Source: Symbiodinium natans (Eukaryota; Sar; Dinophyceae; Suessiales; Symbiodiniaceae). Taken from it: a DNA stretch of 64,000 nt. The notes beneath the pieces were generated by a model that searched no databases, was not told where the DNA came from, and was given only the letters and a program-made list of their open reading frames with translations. The stretch is from contig CAJNDS010002461.1 in the NCBI GenBank assembly GCA_905221605.1, positions 295,208-359,207 on the forward strand. Reading direction: 5' to 3'. The translations under genes and the position numbers were made by a program. Positions 55,610-64,000 of the stretch are shown in pieces; position 1 is the stretch's first letter; the number at the start of each line of letters is the position of its first letter.

Positions 55610-56155
55610 TGCACATTCCCTTAAACCATCTAACCAAAAATCCCTCAAACTATTATACCATTAAACCAATGGTTTCCCCCATATGAGAATCCCCTTAACC
55701 ATTAATTAAACCATTAAACCATTAAACCAATGGTCTCCCCCCCCAAACCATTAAACCATTAAACCATTAAACCATACCATTAAACCATTAAACCAATGGT
55801 TTCCCGCTTCTGAAAATCCCCTAAACCATTAAACGATTAAACCATTAAACCATTAAACCAATGGTTTCCCCCTTATGAAAATCCCCTAAACCATTAAACC
55901 ATTAAACCATTAAACCAATGGTTTCCCCCATATGAGAATCCCCTAAACCATTAAACCATTTTCATGGCGGGCAACCAGTGGTTTAATGGTTTAATGGTTT
56001 AATGGTTTAATGGTTTAATGGTTTAATGGTTTAAGGGATTTTCATAAGGGGGAAACCATTGGTTTAATGGTTTAATGGTTTAATAGTTTAGGGGATTCTC
56101 ATAAGGGGGAAACCATTGGTTTAATGGTTTAATGGTTTATTGGTTAAATGGTTTA
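55610..56155. repeat. TTAAACCA tandem repeats arranged as a large inverted repeat
   Basis: From 55610 to about 55960, tandem ACCATTAA words are punctuated by five copies of an AATGGTTTCCCCCTTATGAA-type spacer. From about 55975 to 56155 the same words appear in reverse complement (GGTTTAAT with spacer TTCATAAGGGGGAAACCATT). The symmetry centre is near 55970. The block could extrude as a cruciform. Confidence 0.85.
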
Positions 56156-56179
56156 ATGGTTCTCCTGCCGAGGTACCTC

Positions 56180-56295
56180 TACCGCATCTTTTCTGCTCCT
56201 AAAGTTCTGATTCGCAAGCAGTGTCCCCTGTATCCTTTCTGCTCCGAATATTCTGAATCGCAAGCAGTGTCTCCCGTATCTTTTCTGCTCATAAG
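56180..56295. repeat. About 46-bp tandem repeat, two and a half copies
   Basis: The unit begins ATCTTTTCTGCTC and contains TTCGCAAGCAGTGTCCCC or the close variant AATCGCAAGCAGTGTCTCC. The third copy is truncated. Confidence 0.8.
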
Positions 56296-56309
56296 TATAC
56301 GTATACTAT

Positions 56310-58345
56310 ATGGGATTGCGCCTTAAACCCTAACTCTTAAACCCTGACTCTATAGGGTTTTAAGGTTAGGGTTTAGGTTGAATTGCCGGCTTAGGCTTCA
56401 ATGCTTCTTTCTTTAACCCTAAACCTGTCAACCTTAACCCTCTAGGGTTGGGGTGCTTACATCATCATCGGATTTGACAAGCTCTGCGGAAATTTCTATA
56501 TGACAAGGTTATAACTTATTGCTGTGGTTATAACTATGGTTAGGGTTTGATTTTTATACACTTATGTAAACCTATTAGAATCAGGGGAACCCCATCACGC
56601 CCCAACAAGCAAAATATCCCAAATACTTTACCTTAGCCAAAATATCTCAAGCAACCATTCCCCGATACGCAACACCTGAATTCCATCATTTAACGATATA
56701 GTTTGTGTATATGTTGAATCCCAGCAAGTAGTGAAAGTGACGAGCTCTATATGTACATGACAAGGTTATAACTTTTTGCTGCGGTTATAACTATGGTTCA
56801 GGGTTTGATTGATATACATGTAAATTCACCTATAAGAAAATGAGGGCAACCCCATCACGCCCCAATAAGCAAAACAAAACCTCTATCCCAAAAGCTTTAC
56901 CTTACCTAAGATCGCTCAAGCAACCATCCCCCGATAAGCAAAACTTGAATTATCCTCTTTGTTTATATTTTGAATCCCATGAAGTAGTTTTCAGGACATT
57001 CTCTCACAGTATTCTCGCGTCACCGGGGCGAAAGAGCCCTACAAACGTAGGCATAGCCCTGTGGGGTTTAAGGTTTGGGGATTTAAGCTCTAAGTGCTCT
57101 GGGGTTTTATGGTTCTATTGTATAGGTAATTAATGCCCAAACCTTAAACCTAAACCTTTAAACCCTATAGGGTTCAATGGTTCGACAACCTAAGGTCTGG
57201 GCATGTATACCTTCAGCACCCTTTAGGGTTAAAACCTTTGAACCTTTGGGAGCCCTGTAGGGTTTTACGATTCTGACCCTAAACGAATCAGGGTTAAGGT
57301 CTGAATGCCCGAACTTTAATCCCTCAAGATTAAAACTCTTTGAGTTTTCGTTTTAAATGCCTAAGTCCTAAACCCCAACCCCTTACACCTTAACTCTATA
57401 GGGTTTTAAGGTTCGGGTTTAGGTTGAATTGCCGGCTTAGGTTTAAATGCCTCAATCTTAAACCCTAAACCTGTCAACCTTAACCCTCTAGGGTTGGGGC
57501 GCCTACATCATGATCGGATTTGACAAGCTCTGCGGAAATTTCTATATGACAAGGTTATAACTTTTTGCTGCGGTTATAGCTATGGTTCAGGGTTTGATTT
57601 ATATACATGTAAATATCCTATAAGAAAATGAGGGTAACCCCATCACGCCCCAGTAAGCAAAACAAAACCTCTTTCCCAAAAACTTTACTTTACCTAAGAT
57701 AGCTCAAGCAACCATCCCCCGATAAGCAAAACCTGAATTCTATCATGTAACCATATGGTTTGTTTATATTTTGAATCCCAGGAAGTAGTGAAAAGGACAT
57801 TTGCTCACAGTATTCTCGCGTCATTGGGAAGAAAGCCCTACAAACGTAGGTAGCCCTATGGGATTTAAGGTTTAGGGATTTAAGCTCCAAGCCCTATAGG
57901 GCTTTAAGGTTCTATCGTACACGTAATGCCTAAACCTTAAACCCTGAGCCTTTAAACCCTGTAGGGTTGAATGGTTCAAGAAAACCTAAGGTCTGGGCAT
58001 GTATACCTTCAGCACCCTTTAGGGTCAAAACCTTTGTTCCTTGTAGAGCCCTATCGGGTTTTAGGGTTCTGACCCTAAACGGTTCAGGGTTAAGGTTTAA
58101 CTGCCCGAACTTTCAACCCTTAAGGTTAAATCTCTATGGGTTTAGGCTAACCGCTTAGCCTTAACTCTATCGGGTTGAACGGTTAGGGTTTAGGTTTCAT
58201 TGCGGGCTTACGTTTAAATGCCTCAATCTTAAGCCCTAAACCTGTCAAACTTAACCCTATAGGTTTGGGGTACCTACATCATCATCGATTTGTTGCTGTG
58301 GTTATAACGATGGTTTAGGGTTTAAAATATATACATTTATGTAAA
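56310..58345. repeat. Nested long tandem repeats with degenerate telomere-like heptamers
   Basis: A block containing TGACAAGGTTATAACTT and GGTTATAACTATGGTT recurs at about 56498, 56758 and 57548, with a truncated copy near 58293. A block containing CCATCACGCCCCA...AAGCAA recurs at about 56590, 56850 and 57645. Between them lie many AACCCTAAACC / GGTTTAGGGTTT words, variants of the plant-type telomere heptamer TTTAGGG. No protein-coding frame persists across copies. Confidence 0.8.
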
Positions 58346-58356
58346 CCTTTAAAAAT

Positions 58357-58381
58357 AAGGGGAACCGCAATAGGCGGACGC

Positions 58382-58428
<47 letters not shown>
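58357..58428. repeat. Right terminal inverted repeat with (AT)n
   Basis: AAGGGGAACCGCAATAGGCG GACGCCC is followed by a pure (AT)n of about 45 bases, the inverted counterpart of the left end. Confidence 0.65.
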
Positions 58429-58429
<1 letters not shown>

Positions 58430-58548
58430 TCACGCCCCCCCGCAAGATCTACACCCTCCTTGTCTACACTACCCTGCTGCTTGCTTCCTGTGCCGTTCAT
58501 CGCTCTGTATGTCTGTTATTGTGTACTGTGACTCGGAGGTCCAAGGCG

Positions 58549-59660
58549 ATCCTTCACCAGCGACGGAAGCCGGGAAGTTGGGCGCCCTCAAGGCGGCCAA
58601 GATGGGCCTTTCGCCGAAGGAGCAGGTGGACTGCGTGGTGAAGGCTGCGCAGGCACACGGGAGGCAGGGGGTTGACGACGGAGGGATGGCCCCCAGCCCC
58701 TGACCCAAAGGAGTACGCGAGGGACAACGGGTTCGAGCCCTCCAAGATCGCGGCCGATATGCACGATGCCGGTATAGCAGCAGCTGCGACCAATCAGGAG
58801 GCATGCCGGCCCATTCCAGCTGACATTGTTGCATGTTGAGGGAGGTGCATCGGAGCAGGTTAAGCCTTTGAGCTCGAATTTCGATCGTGATCCGCTTCGG
58901 GCATGAAGCAACAACAATCAGTTGGCTGTCTATTATTGCCAGCAACACCGCCGAGTGGCAAGCTCCGTCCCTCGACTTGTGATGCTTTTGAGAAGGCCGC
59001 CAGCACCGTGTCCGACAGCATGAAGGCTGCTGAGCTAGAACTTGGAGCAAAGCTGAGCCAGTGGAGTGCCAGGACACGGAAGTGGGGCCTGCAGAGAAGC
59101 TGCGCATCCCCGACGAGCTCTATGACAACTGTTTGAAAGCTGGCAAGGCGCAGGCCCCTTCGTGAGACTGCAGAGACTGCAATCGCTGCAGTATACAGCA
59201 GTCATTATGCAGTCGCTCCAGTCATGGGCATGTCATGGGCATGTCATGGACACGGCGCTTTTGGAGTCTTGGAGGCCACCATTGCGGAAGCCGCGAGTGA
59301 GGCGGCCATGATAGCAACAAAGCTGGGGAAGACCTGGGGCCTCTCTGCTTCCGACACTGCAGAGTCGGCCAGGACAGATTCCTGCGAAAACTACATGGCG
59401 CATGTGTTTTCTCACGATTTCCCGATATTTCCCCATCTCCCTGCCAGGAAGTGCGCCTATGAGGCGGCGGAGGCCGCCCAAGCTACTGTGACCCAGGCGC
59501 TGAACTCTGAGCAAACTCAGTGTGAAGTCTGTTTGGCCCTTTTTGGCATCCAGGCCACGGCGGCAGGCGAGGCTGCAAGGAGCACGGCAAGACACTCAGA
59601 GGGCTTTCGCAGGCGAAATCAGAACCGGCAGCGCGTGGGCACAGTCAGCTGAGGCAGACT
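58549..59660 (+). CDS. Ala-rich helical repeat exons, right part
   Basis: Continues the pattern of 53.4-55.1 kb beyond the AT-rich element. The exon from about 58543 reads ATEAGKLGALKAAKMGLSPK, then EQVDCVVKAAQAHG. About 58695-58800 reads DPKEYARDNGFEPSKIAADM, then HDAGIAAAATNQEAC. About 58978-59062 reads CDAFEKAASTVSDSMKAAEL, then ELGAKLSQ. About 59103-59150 reads EKLRIPDELYDNCLKAGKAQ. About 59266-59360 reads ATIAEAASEAAMIATKLGK. From 59450 it reads CAYEAAEAAQATVTQALNS. These are natural, strongly helical sequences with scattered Cys. The family is not recognised. Their position directly before a Cys module and a mucin-like exon suggests a secreted or surface protein. Confidence 0.55.
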
Positions 59661-59810
59661 CGGCTGTCACTGGGCCATCGGACGGCGTTAAGATAAAGCC
59701 CCAGCCCCTCCAGAACATCGGCTCGACCCTAAGATTGCTCTGCTTGGCTGGGGGTGTGCAGGGCTGAAGCTGGATGCTGCTGGTGGTTGCATCTGCATCT
59801 TCGTCACCAG

Positions 59811-60112
59811 GAGAGAATTGCTGGTACTCCTGCTCCAAGAGGCACCTGCTTTGGTCACCGGGATGCTGTTTGGCTACGAGTGGCACTCTTTTGATCTCCA
59901 GGAACGGCCTGTGTGCATTCTGCGGGATCGGCAACGCTTGCTGCAAGAGGCCAGTTTCTGGGATGCCGAAGTGTGTATGAGGTGATAACAGCATCATCCA
60001 AATTCATCTTGTAGCAGCTGCTGAGCACGGTCTCGTGTGGCTGCAGGGATGATGAGGCTCCTTCGAAAGAGTGCACGGATGCAAGAGTCCCGGATGCTCA
60101 TACCCTGTCAGG
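59811..60112 (+). CDS. CW..C / CG..CC cysteine module
   Basis: Three short exons join in phase 2. Exon 59811-59841 (AG to a GC donor) encodes ENCWYSCSK. Exon 59902-59949 (AG|G to a GC donor) encodes NGLCAFCGIGNACCK. An exon from 60047 (AG|G) encodes DDEAPSKECTDARVPDAH. Together they follow the spacing C-W-x2-C, then G-x-C-x2-C-G-x3-A-C-C, then x-E-C. I associate this with a small Cys-rich extracellular module that recurs in dinoflagellate and marine invertebrate secreted proteins; I cannot give it a formal name. If 59949 is not used as donor, the frame runs to a stop at about 59980. The module precedes the mucin-like exon. Confidence 0.52.
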
Positions 60113-60246
60113 CAGACTTAGAGAGACTCCGTGCAACTTCTGCCCCATGATCTAAGATCACGACCTTCACCACCGATCATCACGAGTGCGTAACTCCGGT
60201 GCACCAGCCTTTGGCCTGAGCCCAAGACTGAACACCGAGCGCTGAG

Positions 60247-61793
60247 GGTCTGAGTACGGTTCAACCGAGGACTTGAAGGATGTGGGAGCAGAAGTTGCCA
60301 CGGCTGTGGTGGTAGCTGGCGGGTCCAAGACTCCTGTCCCCGTGGTGGTGCCCATCGCCATCGGCGGCGCCACCGCGGCTGGCACGGCTGGCTCGGTGAC
60401 TGGGGCAACGCCGGGCACAGCCACCGGCTCCACACCTGGCACGGCGACCGGCTCGACGCCGGGCACGGCAGCGACCGGCTCCACGCCTGGCACTGCAGCC
60501 GGCTCGACGCCTGGCACGGCGACCGGCTCGACGCCCGGCTCAACACCTGGCACAGCGACCGGCTCCACGGTGACGCCTGGCACAGAAACCGGAGCCGGCT
60601 CGACGCCGGGCACGGCCACTGGCTCGACACCTGGCACAGCGACTGACTTCTACCCTGGCACGGCGGGCACAGAAACTGGAGCCGGCTCGACACCTGGCAC
60701 GGCGACTGAGTTCTACCCTGGCACAGCGGCTGGCTCAACGCCTGGAACAGAAGCTGGCGCCGGCTCGACGCCTGGCACGGCCACTGGCTCCACACCTGGC
60801 GCCGCGACCGGCTCCACACCAGCCGGCTCGACACCTGGCTCGACGCCTGGCACGGCCACTGGCTCCACACCTGGCGCCGCGACCGGCTCCACACCAGCCG
60901 GCTCGACGCCTGGAGCCGGCACGGTCCCTGGCACTGCGACGGGCTCGACGCCTGGCGCAGAGGCTGGAGCCGGCTCGGTCCCTGGCACTGCAACTGGCTC
61001 GACGCCTGGCACAGAGGCTGGAGCCGGCTCGACACCTGGTGGGGTCACCGGCTCGACGACTGGCACAGAGGCTGGCTCTTCAACACCTGGCGCACCAGGA
61101 GCAACTGGTTCGACTGGCTCCACGCCTGGCGCGGTGATCGTTTTGCCGCCTGGCAAAGAGGGCGGCTCGGGGACTGATTCGGCAGCCATTTCAGCGGCGG
61201 CTGCCGCGGCAGCCGCAGCGGCCAGCGCAGCGGCCAACGCAGCGGCCAACGGAGCTGCCAACGGAGCTACCAACGGAGCGGCAGGGGTGACGAGCCTCGC
61301 ACCGACAACAGAGGCCAGCGCAACGCTGTCGCCAATTGCCACCCCAAATACCAATCCCACCATTGCTCCAATGGCCGGTGCAACGACCATTGCTCCAATG
61401 ACCGGTGCAACGACCATTCCAGCGGCTTCGCTGGTGACTACATCTGTTGCAGGAGTAGTCGGTGGCCTGACCACGCTGCCACCGGGTGGCGCCTCCACAC
61501 CCACGCTTCCTGGCACGCCGACCGGTGCTACGCTGCCCAGCGCCACGCTGGCTCCACTATCACCGTCGACAGGGGGAGCAGGGGGTGCAGAGGCCGACTG
61601 CTTGAATCGAATTCGTCAAGTCAACCTTGCATGCATTGCTTGTCAGGCTGGTGACGCCTGGCCCCTAGCAGACTGGGGAACACCATGCAGCGACTCCCAA
61701 CGACCTCCAAAGCTTCCAAGGAGGCGATCCTGCCGAATCCGATTCCTCCACCTATCAAGGCCAGAAATGCTTGGGGCTTCTACGTATGACTGA
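60247..61793 (+). CDS. Mucin-like GSTPGTAT repeat protein exon
   Basis: The + frame opens after a stop at 60243 and runs 515 codons with no ATG near its start, so it is an exon rather than a whole gene. After a short lead (EDLKDVGAEVATAVVV) comes about 280 residues of GSTPGTAT-type repeat, a 24-bp DNA unit with GAGSTPG and EFYPGT variants. A poly-Ala/Asn stretch follows (about 61190-61280), then a Thr/Pro/Ala region (MAGATTIAPMTGAT). The C-terminus (about 61590 on) has Cys residues: EADCLNRIRQVNLACIACQA. The Thr/Ser/Pro content suggests a heavily O-glycosylated extracellular stalk. The antisense frames are equally open but give Gln/Arg or Val/Pro runs without Cys modules. The gene may really end before 61793. 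Confidence 0.6.
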
Positions 61794-61929
61794 TGAGCCT
61801 CATGGAAACTCGGAAAGAGTGAAAAGCAGTGATAGCAGGCTGGTCTGCAAGTGGCGGAGGAGGAGAAGAAGAACCAAGCCACCGTCGAGAAAGAGGCGAC
61901 ACAGAAGAAGCACTGGATTTAGATCACCG

Positions 61930-62310
61930 GCTCGTTCCTTCCCACACTTTGCGAAGGCAGTTGCTGCAGCTGCCGCAACTGGCTCGGCAGCCACGGCCTT
62001 GAGACTTGAGACCAACTGAGACCAACTGCATGTGCCGGGGCTAGATGGAGCTGTTTTCCTGCTTCTTCCTCCCGAGCTATATGCAAGGCGGTGGGTCAGG
62101 ACGATTCGCAACAGGATGCCAAGGACATGGCCACGAAGGCGAGTGCCGTGGGGTGACAGGGGAAGATGCTATACCATTTGCAGTTCTTGTTGAGCACATC
62201 GCTCTACGGCGCACTGCTCGGCGCACTGCTCAAAGCCAGGTGGCAACCTACGTCTTCCACAAAGACGGTGGCCAGAGTGTCAACGAGGTTCGGTGTCTTG
62301 AGTTGTGAGA
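61930..62310 (+). CDS. Further Ala-rich / LEA-like exon candidates
   Basis: At about 61948-62020 the + frame reads FAKAVAAAAATGSAATALRL. At 62100-62156, after AG in phase 0, it reads DDSQQDAKDMATKASAVG, a charged Ala/Lys/Asp helix. An overlapping frame (62082-62308) reads GECRGVTGEDAIPFAVLVEH and is the alternative. These continue the helical style of 53.4-59.6 kb, suggesting the gene extends past the mucin-like exon. Confidence 0.35.
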
Positions 62311-62399
62311 TGTTTTGAGTGATGTCCACAGTGAGAGTCTTGGCGTTGATCTAGGCCAGGATTTCTGCAGAGAAGGCCGTCAAGCCACTTGGCGTGCAG

Positions 62400-63110
62400 G
62401 GCAGTTGGAAAGTAATTGTTAATGCTGCGCGTCGCCCACTTCGGCCCGACGTGCAGAGACCTGTTCGTTGCCAGCCTCAGTCGGTACAGCCGTGGCAGGG
62501 CGGTGTCTTTTTTCCCTCAGCGCCAGCCTAGTGTGAGTTCGGGAAGAGGCGGAACAGTTAACAAATCGAATTGGCATGTCGCATGACGACGCGGCGGCCA
62601 CAAGATTCAACGCGCAAAAACTGAAGCAGAGTGCGCAGTTCAGGTATGACACAGCAATCGCACATCATTCAAAAGGAGCCCATTGAAAGATCTTTTTAGT
62701 CTTAGAAATTTTCATTCACTACAAGAAGTAACGTAGCAAAAAGGCCGTTGCGCGTGTAAAGCCATATTGTTAGATTTACCATATGCCCCAGCCGACCGCA
62801 ATGGTGTGAACATCAGCTGCAAAGAGGGACCTAAGGGTCTCTCAAGAGGGACTTCAGGTGCTTTTAAGGTGCAATACACGGTGCATGTGCGGTGACGTAG
62901 TGACGTAGCGGCAGTTCACCGATTTCAGCCCGGCCCTACGAAGACCATCCCTGAAGACCATCCCTGATTCGTCTGGACTTGGAGGATCCTTCCCCCACCT
63001 CTCCACCCCCGCCTCCCTTTGCGTGAATCATGCCCACACAGCAGTGAGTGTCACTAAAACTCACTAACATGAAGGAAAACCTGAAGGAAAGCCTTCCCCT
63101 TGAAGCTTTG
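62400..63110. other. No firm gene
   Basis: Only small helical frames are present (for example NAQKLKQSAQF ending near a GT donor at about 62643). Nothing else is recognised. Confidence 0.35.
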
Positions 63111-63413
63111 ACTTGCCCTTGCCAGTCTCAGCCTCTCGGGATTTTTTCCGAGGTTTTCCTATGGGGAAGCTTCATCCTTTAAATCGCCTTCCAAGATTCC
63201 GGCTTTCCAGAGCATTCGTTGTTCTTTCATGTTCTTTCGGGGAAAGTCTTCCCCATTCGTGCCTCTCTGTCACTTCAGGATTGTCCCAGCCACACTCTTC
63301 TTCGCCTACAGACGCGCCTTTCGCCTGGTTGCAACGTCTCCACCGTCCTGTGCTGGTTCCCCCATCACAGAACTTGAGCCAGAGAAGCAGGGACCCCGCC
63401 TCTCCCCCCTGCT

Positions 63414-64000
63414 TTGCCAAATTGGCCAAAAGGGGAAGCAGCCATCTGCAGGAGGTGGTTTGATCGAGATGTCCTGGAGAACAAGCATGCTGGTGTTCGA
63501 CACTTCAAACGGTTTCTGACCAACGTCTTCCTTTCAGCTCCTGAACTTGCACAGAGGCAGCGGCGACCTTCATCTTGGGATTACCGCAAGAAAACAAGCA
63601 ACGATCACATGAATCGCTTCACCCAGTACGTGAGAGACTCAAGAAGCAACATTCACGAGCAGTATGGTTTCGTCCCGTTTCGGCGCTCCCAACAGAACTG
63701 CGCGCCCTGCTCAGCTCGGTTGACTGCTTCATCGAGGCGTGCGGACAAAACGACGTCGAGACCTCGACTGCCATCGTCGTTCGAATGATGAGCAGTGGAG
63801 TCTGGTCCCAGCACCGAGAGAGTACGCCAGATTCGTGTCTCTAGCAGCAGCATTCAACAAGAACCACTTCCTTATATCAATCCGACGGATGATGATTTTG
63901 TTAGATGTCGCACTCTGAAGAAAGCGCTCTTCCAAGGATTCTTCGCATTTCTGGCTTCCATCTGCTTGAACAGTGCGTACCAGGAATCGCCTGGATGCCT
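63414..64000 (+). CDS. Exon candidates running off the right edge
   Basis: At 63450-63600 the + frame reads RDVLENKHAGVRHFKRFLTN, then VFLSAPELAQRQRRPSS. At 63680-63790 another reads LPTELRALLSSVDCFIEACG, then QNDVETSTAIVVRMM. At 63850-64000 a third reads QQEPLPYINPTDDDFVRCRT, then LKKALFQGFFAFLASICLNS, still open at the edge. They look like successive exons of one protein. No family is recognised; a mobile-element origin cannot be excluded. Confidence 0.3.

Larger units (their letters stand above)
55562..58428. mobile_element. AT-rich 2.9-kb element with (TA)n ends and terminal inverted repeats
   Basis: The left end is (TA)n, then GGGTCACCGCCTATAGCGG and TTCCCCTG (to 55603). The right end (58357-58428), read on the - strand, is (TA)n, then GGGCGTCCGCCTATTGCGG and TTCCCCTT. 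Outside the (TA)n, 22 of 27 end bases match by eye. Each end also holds its own small stem CCGC...GCGG. The interior is strongly AT-rich against a GC-rich genome and holds no convincing ORF. This suggests a non-autonomous terminal-inverted-repeat element inserted at a TA-rich target, within the Ala-rich gene. Duplicated target bases cannot be told inside (TA)n. An organelle-derived insertion is the alternative. Confidence 0.6.

Noticed and set aside
55562-58428. Mitochondrial or plastid gene fragments in the AT-rich block
   Set aside because: No recognisable cytochrome, rRNA or photosystem sequence was found by eye; a database search would be needed to exclude it fully.
60118-61546. Long - strand ORFs opposite the GSTPGTAT exon
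   Set aside because: The 24-bp repeat keeps antisense frames open. They read Gln/Ser/Arg or Val/Pro runs, without the Cys-containing tail or fit to neighbouring + exons.

Overview
The window looks like nuclear DNA of a dinoflagellate, most likely a Symbiodiniaceae-type alga. The base composition is GC-rich. Coding sequence is broken into very short exons, often 40-90 nt, separated by small introns. Where homology fixes the splice sites, introns start with GT, GC or GA and end in AG, and the exon usually begins with G. Almost every convincing exon lies on the + strand, as expected for dinoflagellate unidirectional gene blocks. Because of this structure long ORFs are poor guides; exons were recognised from protein motifs, helical periodicity and matching intron phases. 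All gene boundaries are approximate.

Layout. About 1.8-8.4 kb holds scattered coiled-coil exons, ending in an exon resembling the transducer domain of MutL/MLH mismatch-repair proteins. About 12.6-18.7 kb holds a second set of coiled-coil or helical exons. From 18.7 to 31.7 kb there are only weak exon candidates, many simple repeats and a possible 5S-like fragment. A small gene start lies at 31.8-32.3 kb. A RACK1-type seven-bladed WD40 gene runs from 33.0 to about 35.6 kb.

The main discovery lies between 36.5 and 53.5 kb. A cysteine-rich cassette of four short exons occurs six times in direct orientation (38.96-39.47, 39.77-40.17, 43.65-44.09, 45.58-46.45, 48.56-49.16 and 51.47-51.94 kb). 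Each cassette encodes a domain of about 65-80 residues: a DKxxC start, a CVWCGG core, a C-x7-C segment ending near EPYD..MNG, and a VAxC tail. Each boundary keeps the same intron phase between copies (type I cassettes 0-1-2-1-0), so cassettes could be added or lost without breaking frame. A PAN/Apple-like exon pair precedes the array. Pro/Ala and Ala/Gly linkers lie inside and after it, and a CBM1-type cellulose-binding domain split over three exons follows. I infer one large modular secreted or cell-wall protein, or a tight cluster of paralogues, perhaps acting on the cellulosic theca. I recognise no family name for the cassette.

From 53.4 to 62.2 kb there is a second modular + strand gene or gene pair. 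It has many Ala-rich helical exons, a CW..C / CG..CC cysteine module, and a long Gly-Ser-Thr-Pro mucin-like repeat exon. It is interrupted by a 2.9-kb AT-rich insertion (55.56-58.43 kb) bounded by (TA)n and imperfect terminal inverted repeats. The insertion is filled with inverted TTAAACCA tandem repeats and degenerate plant-type telomere-like heptamers. It looks like a non-autonomous mobile element.
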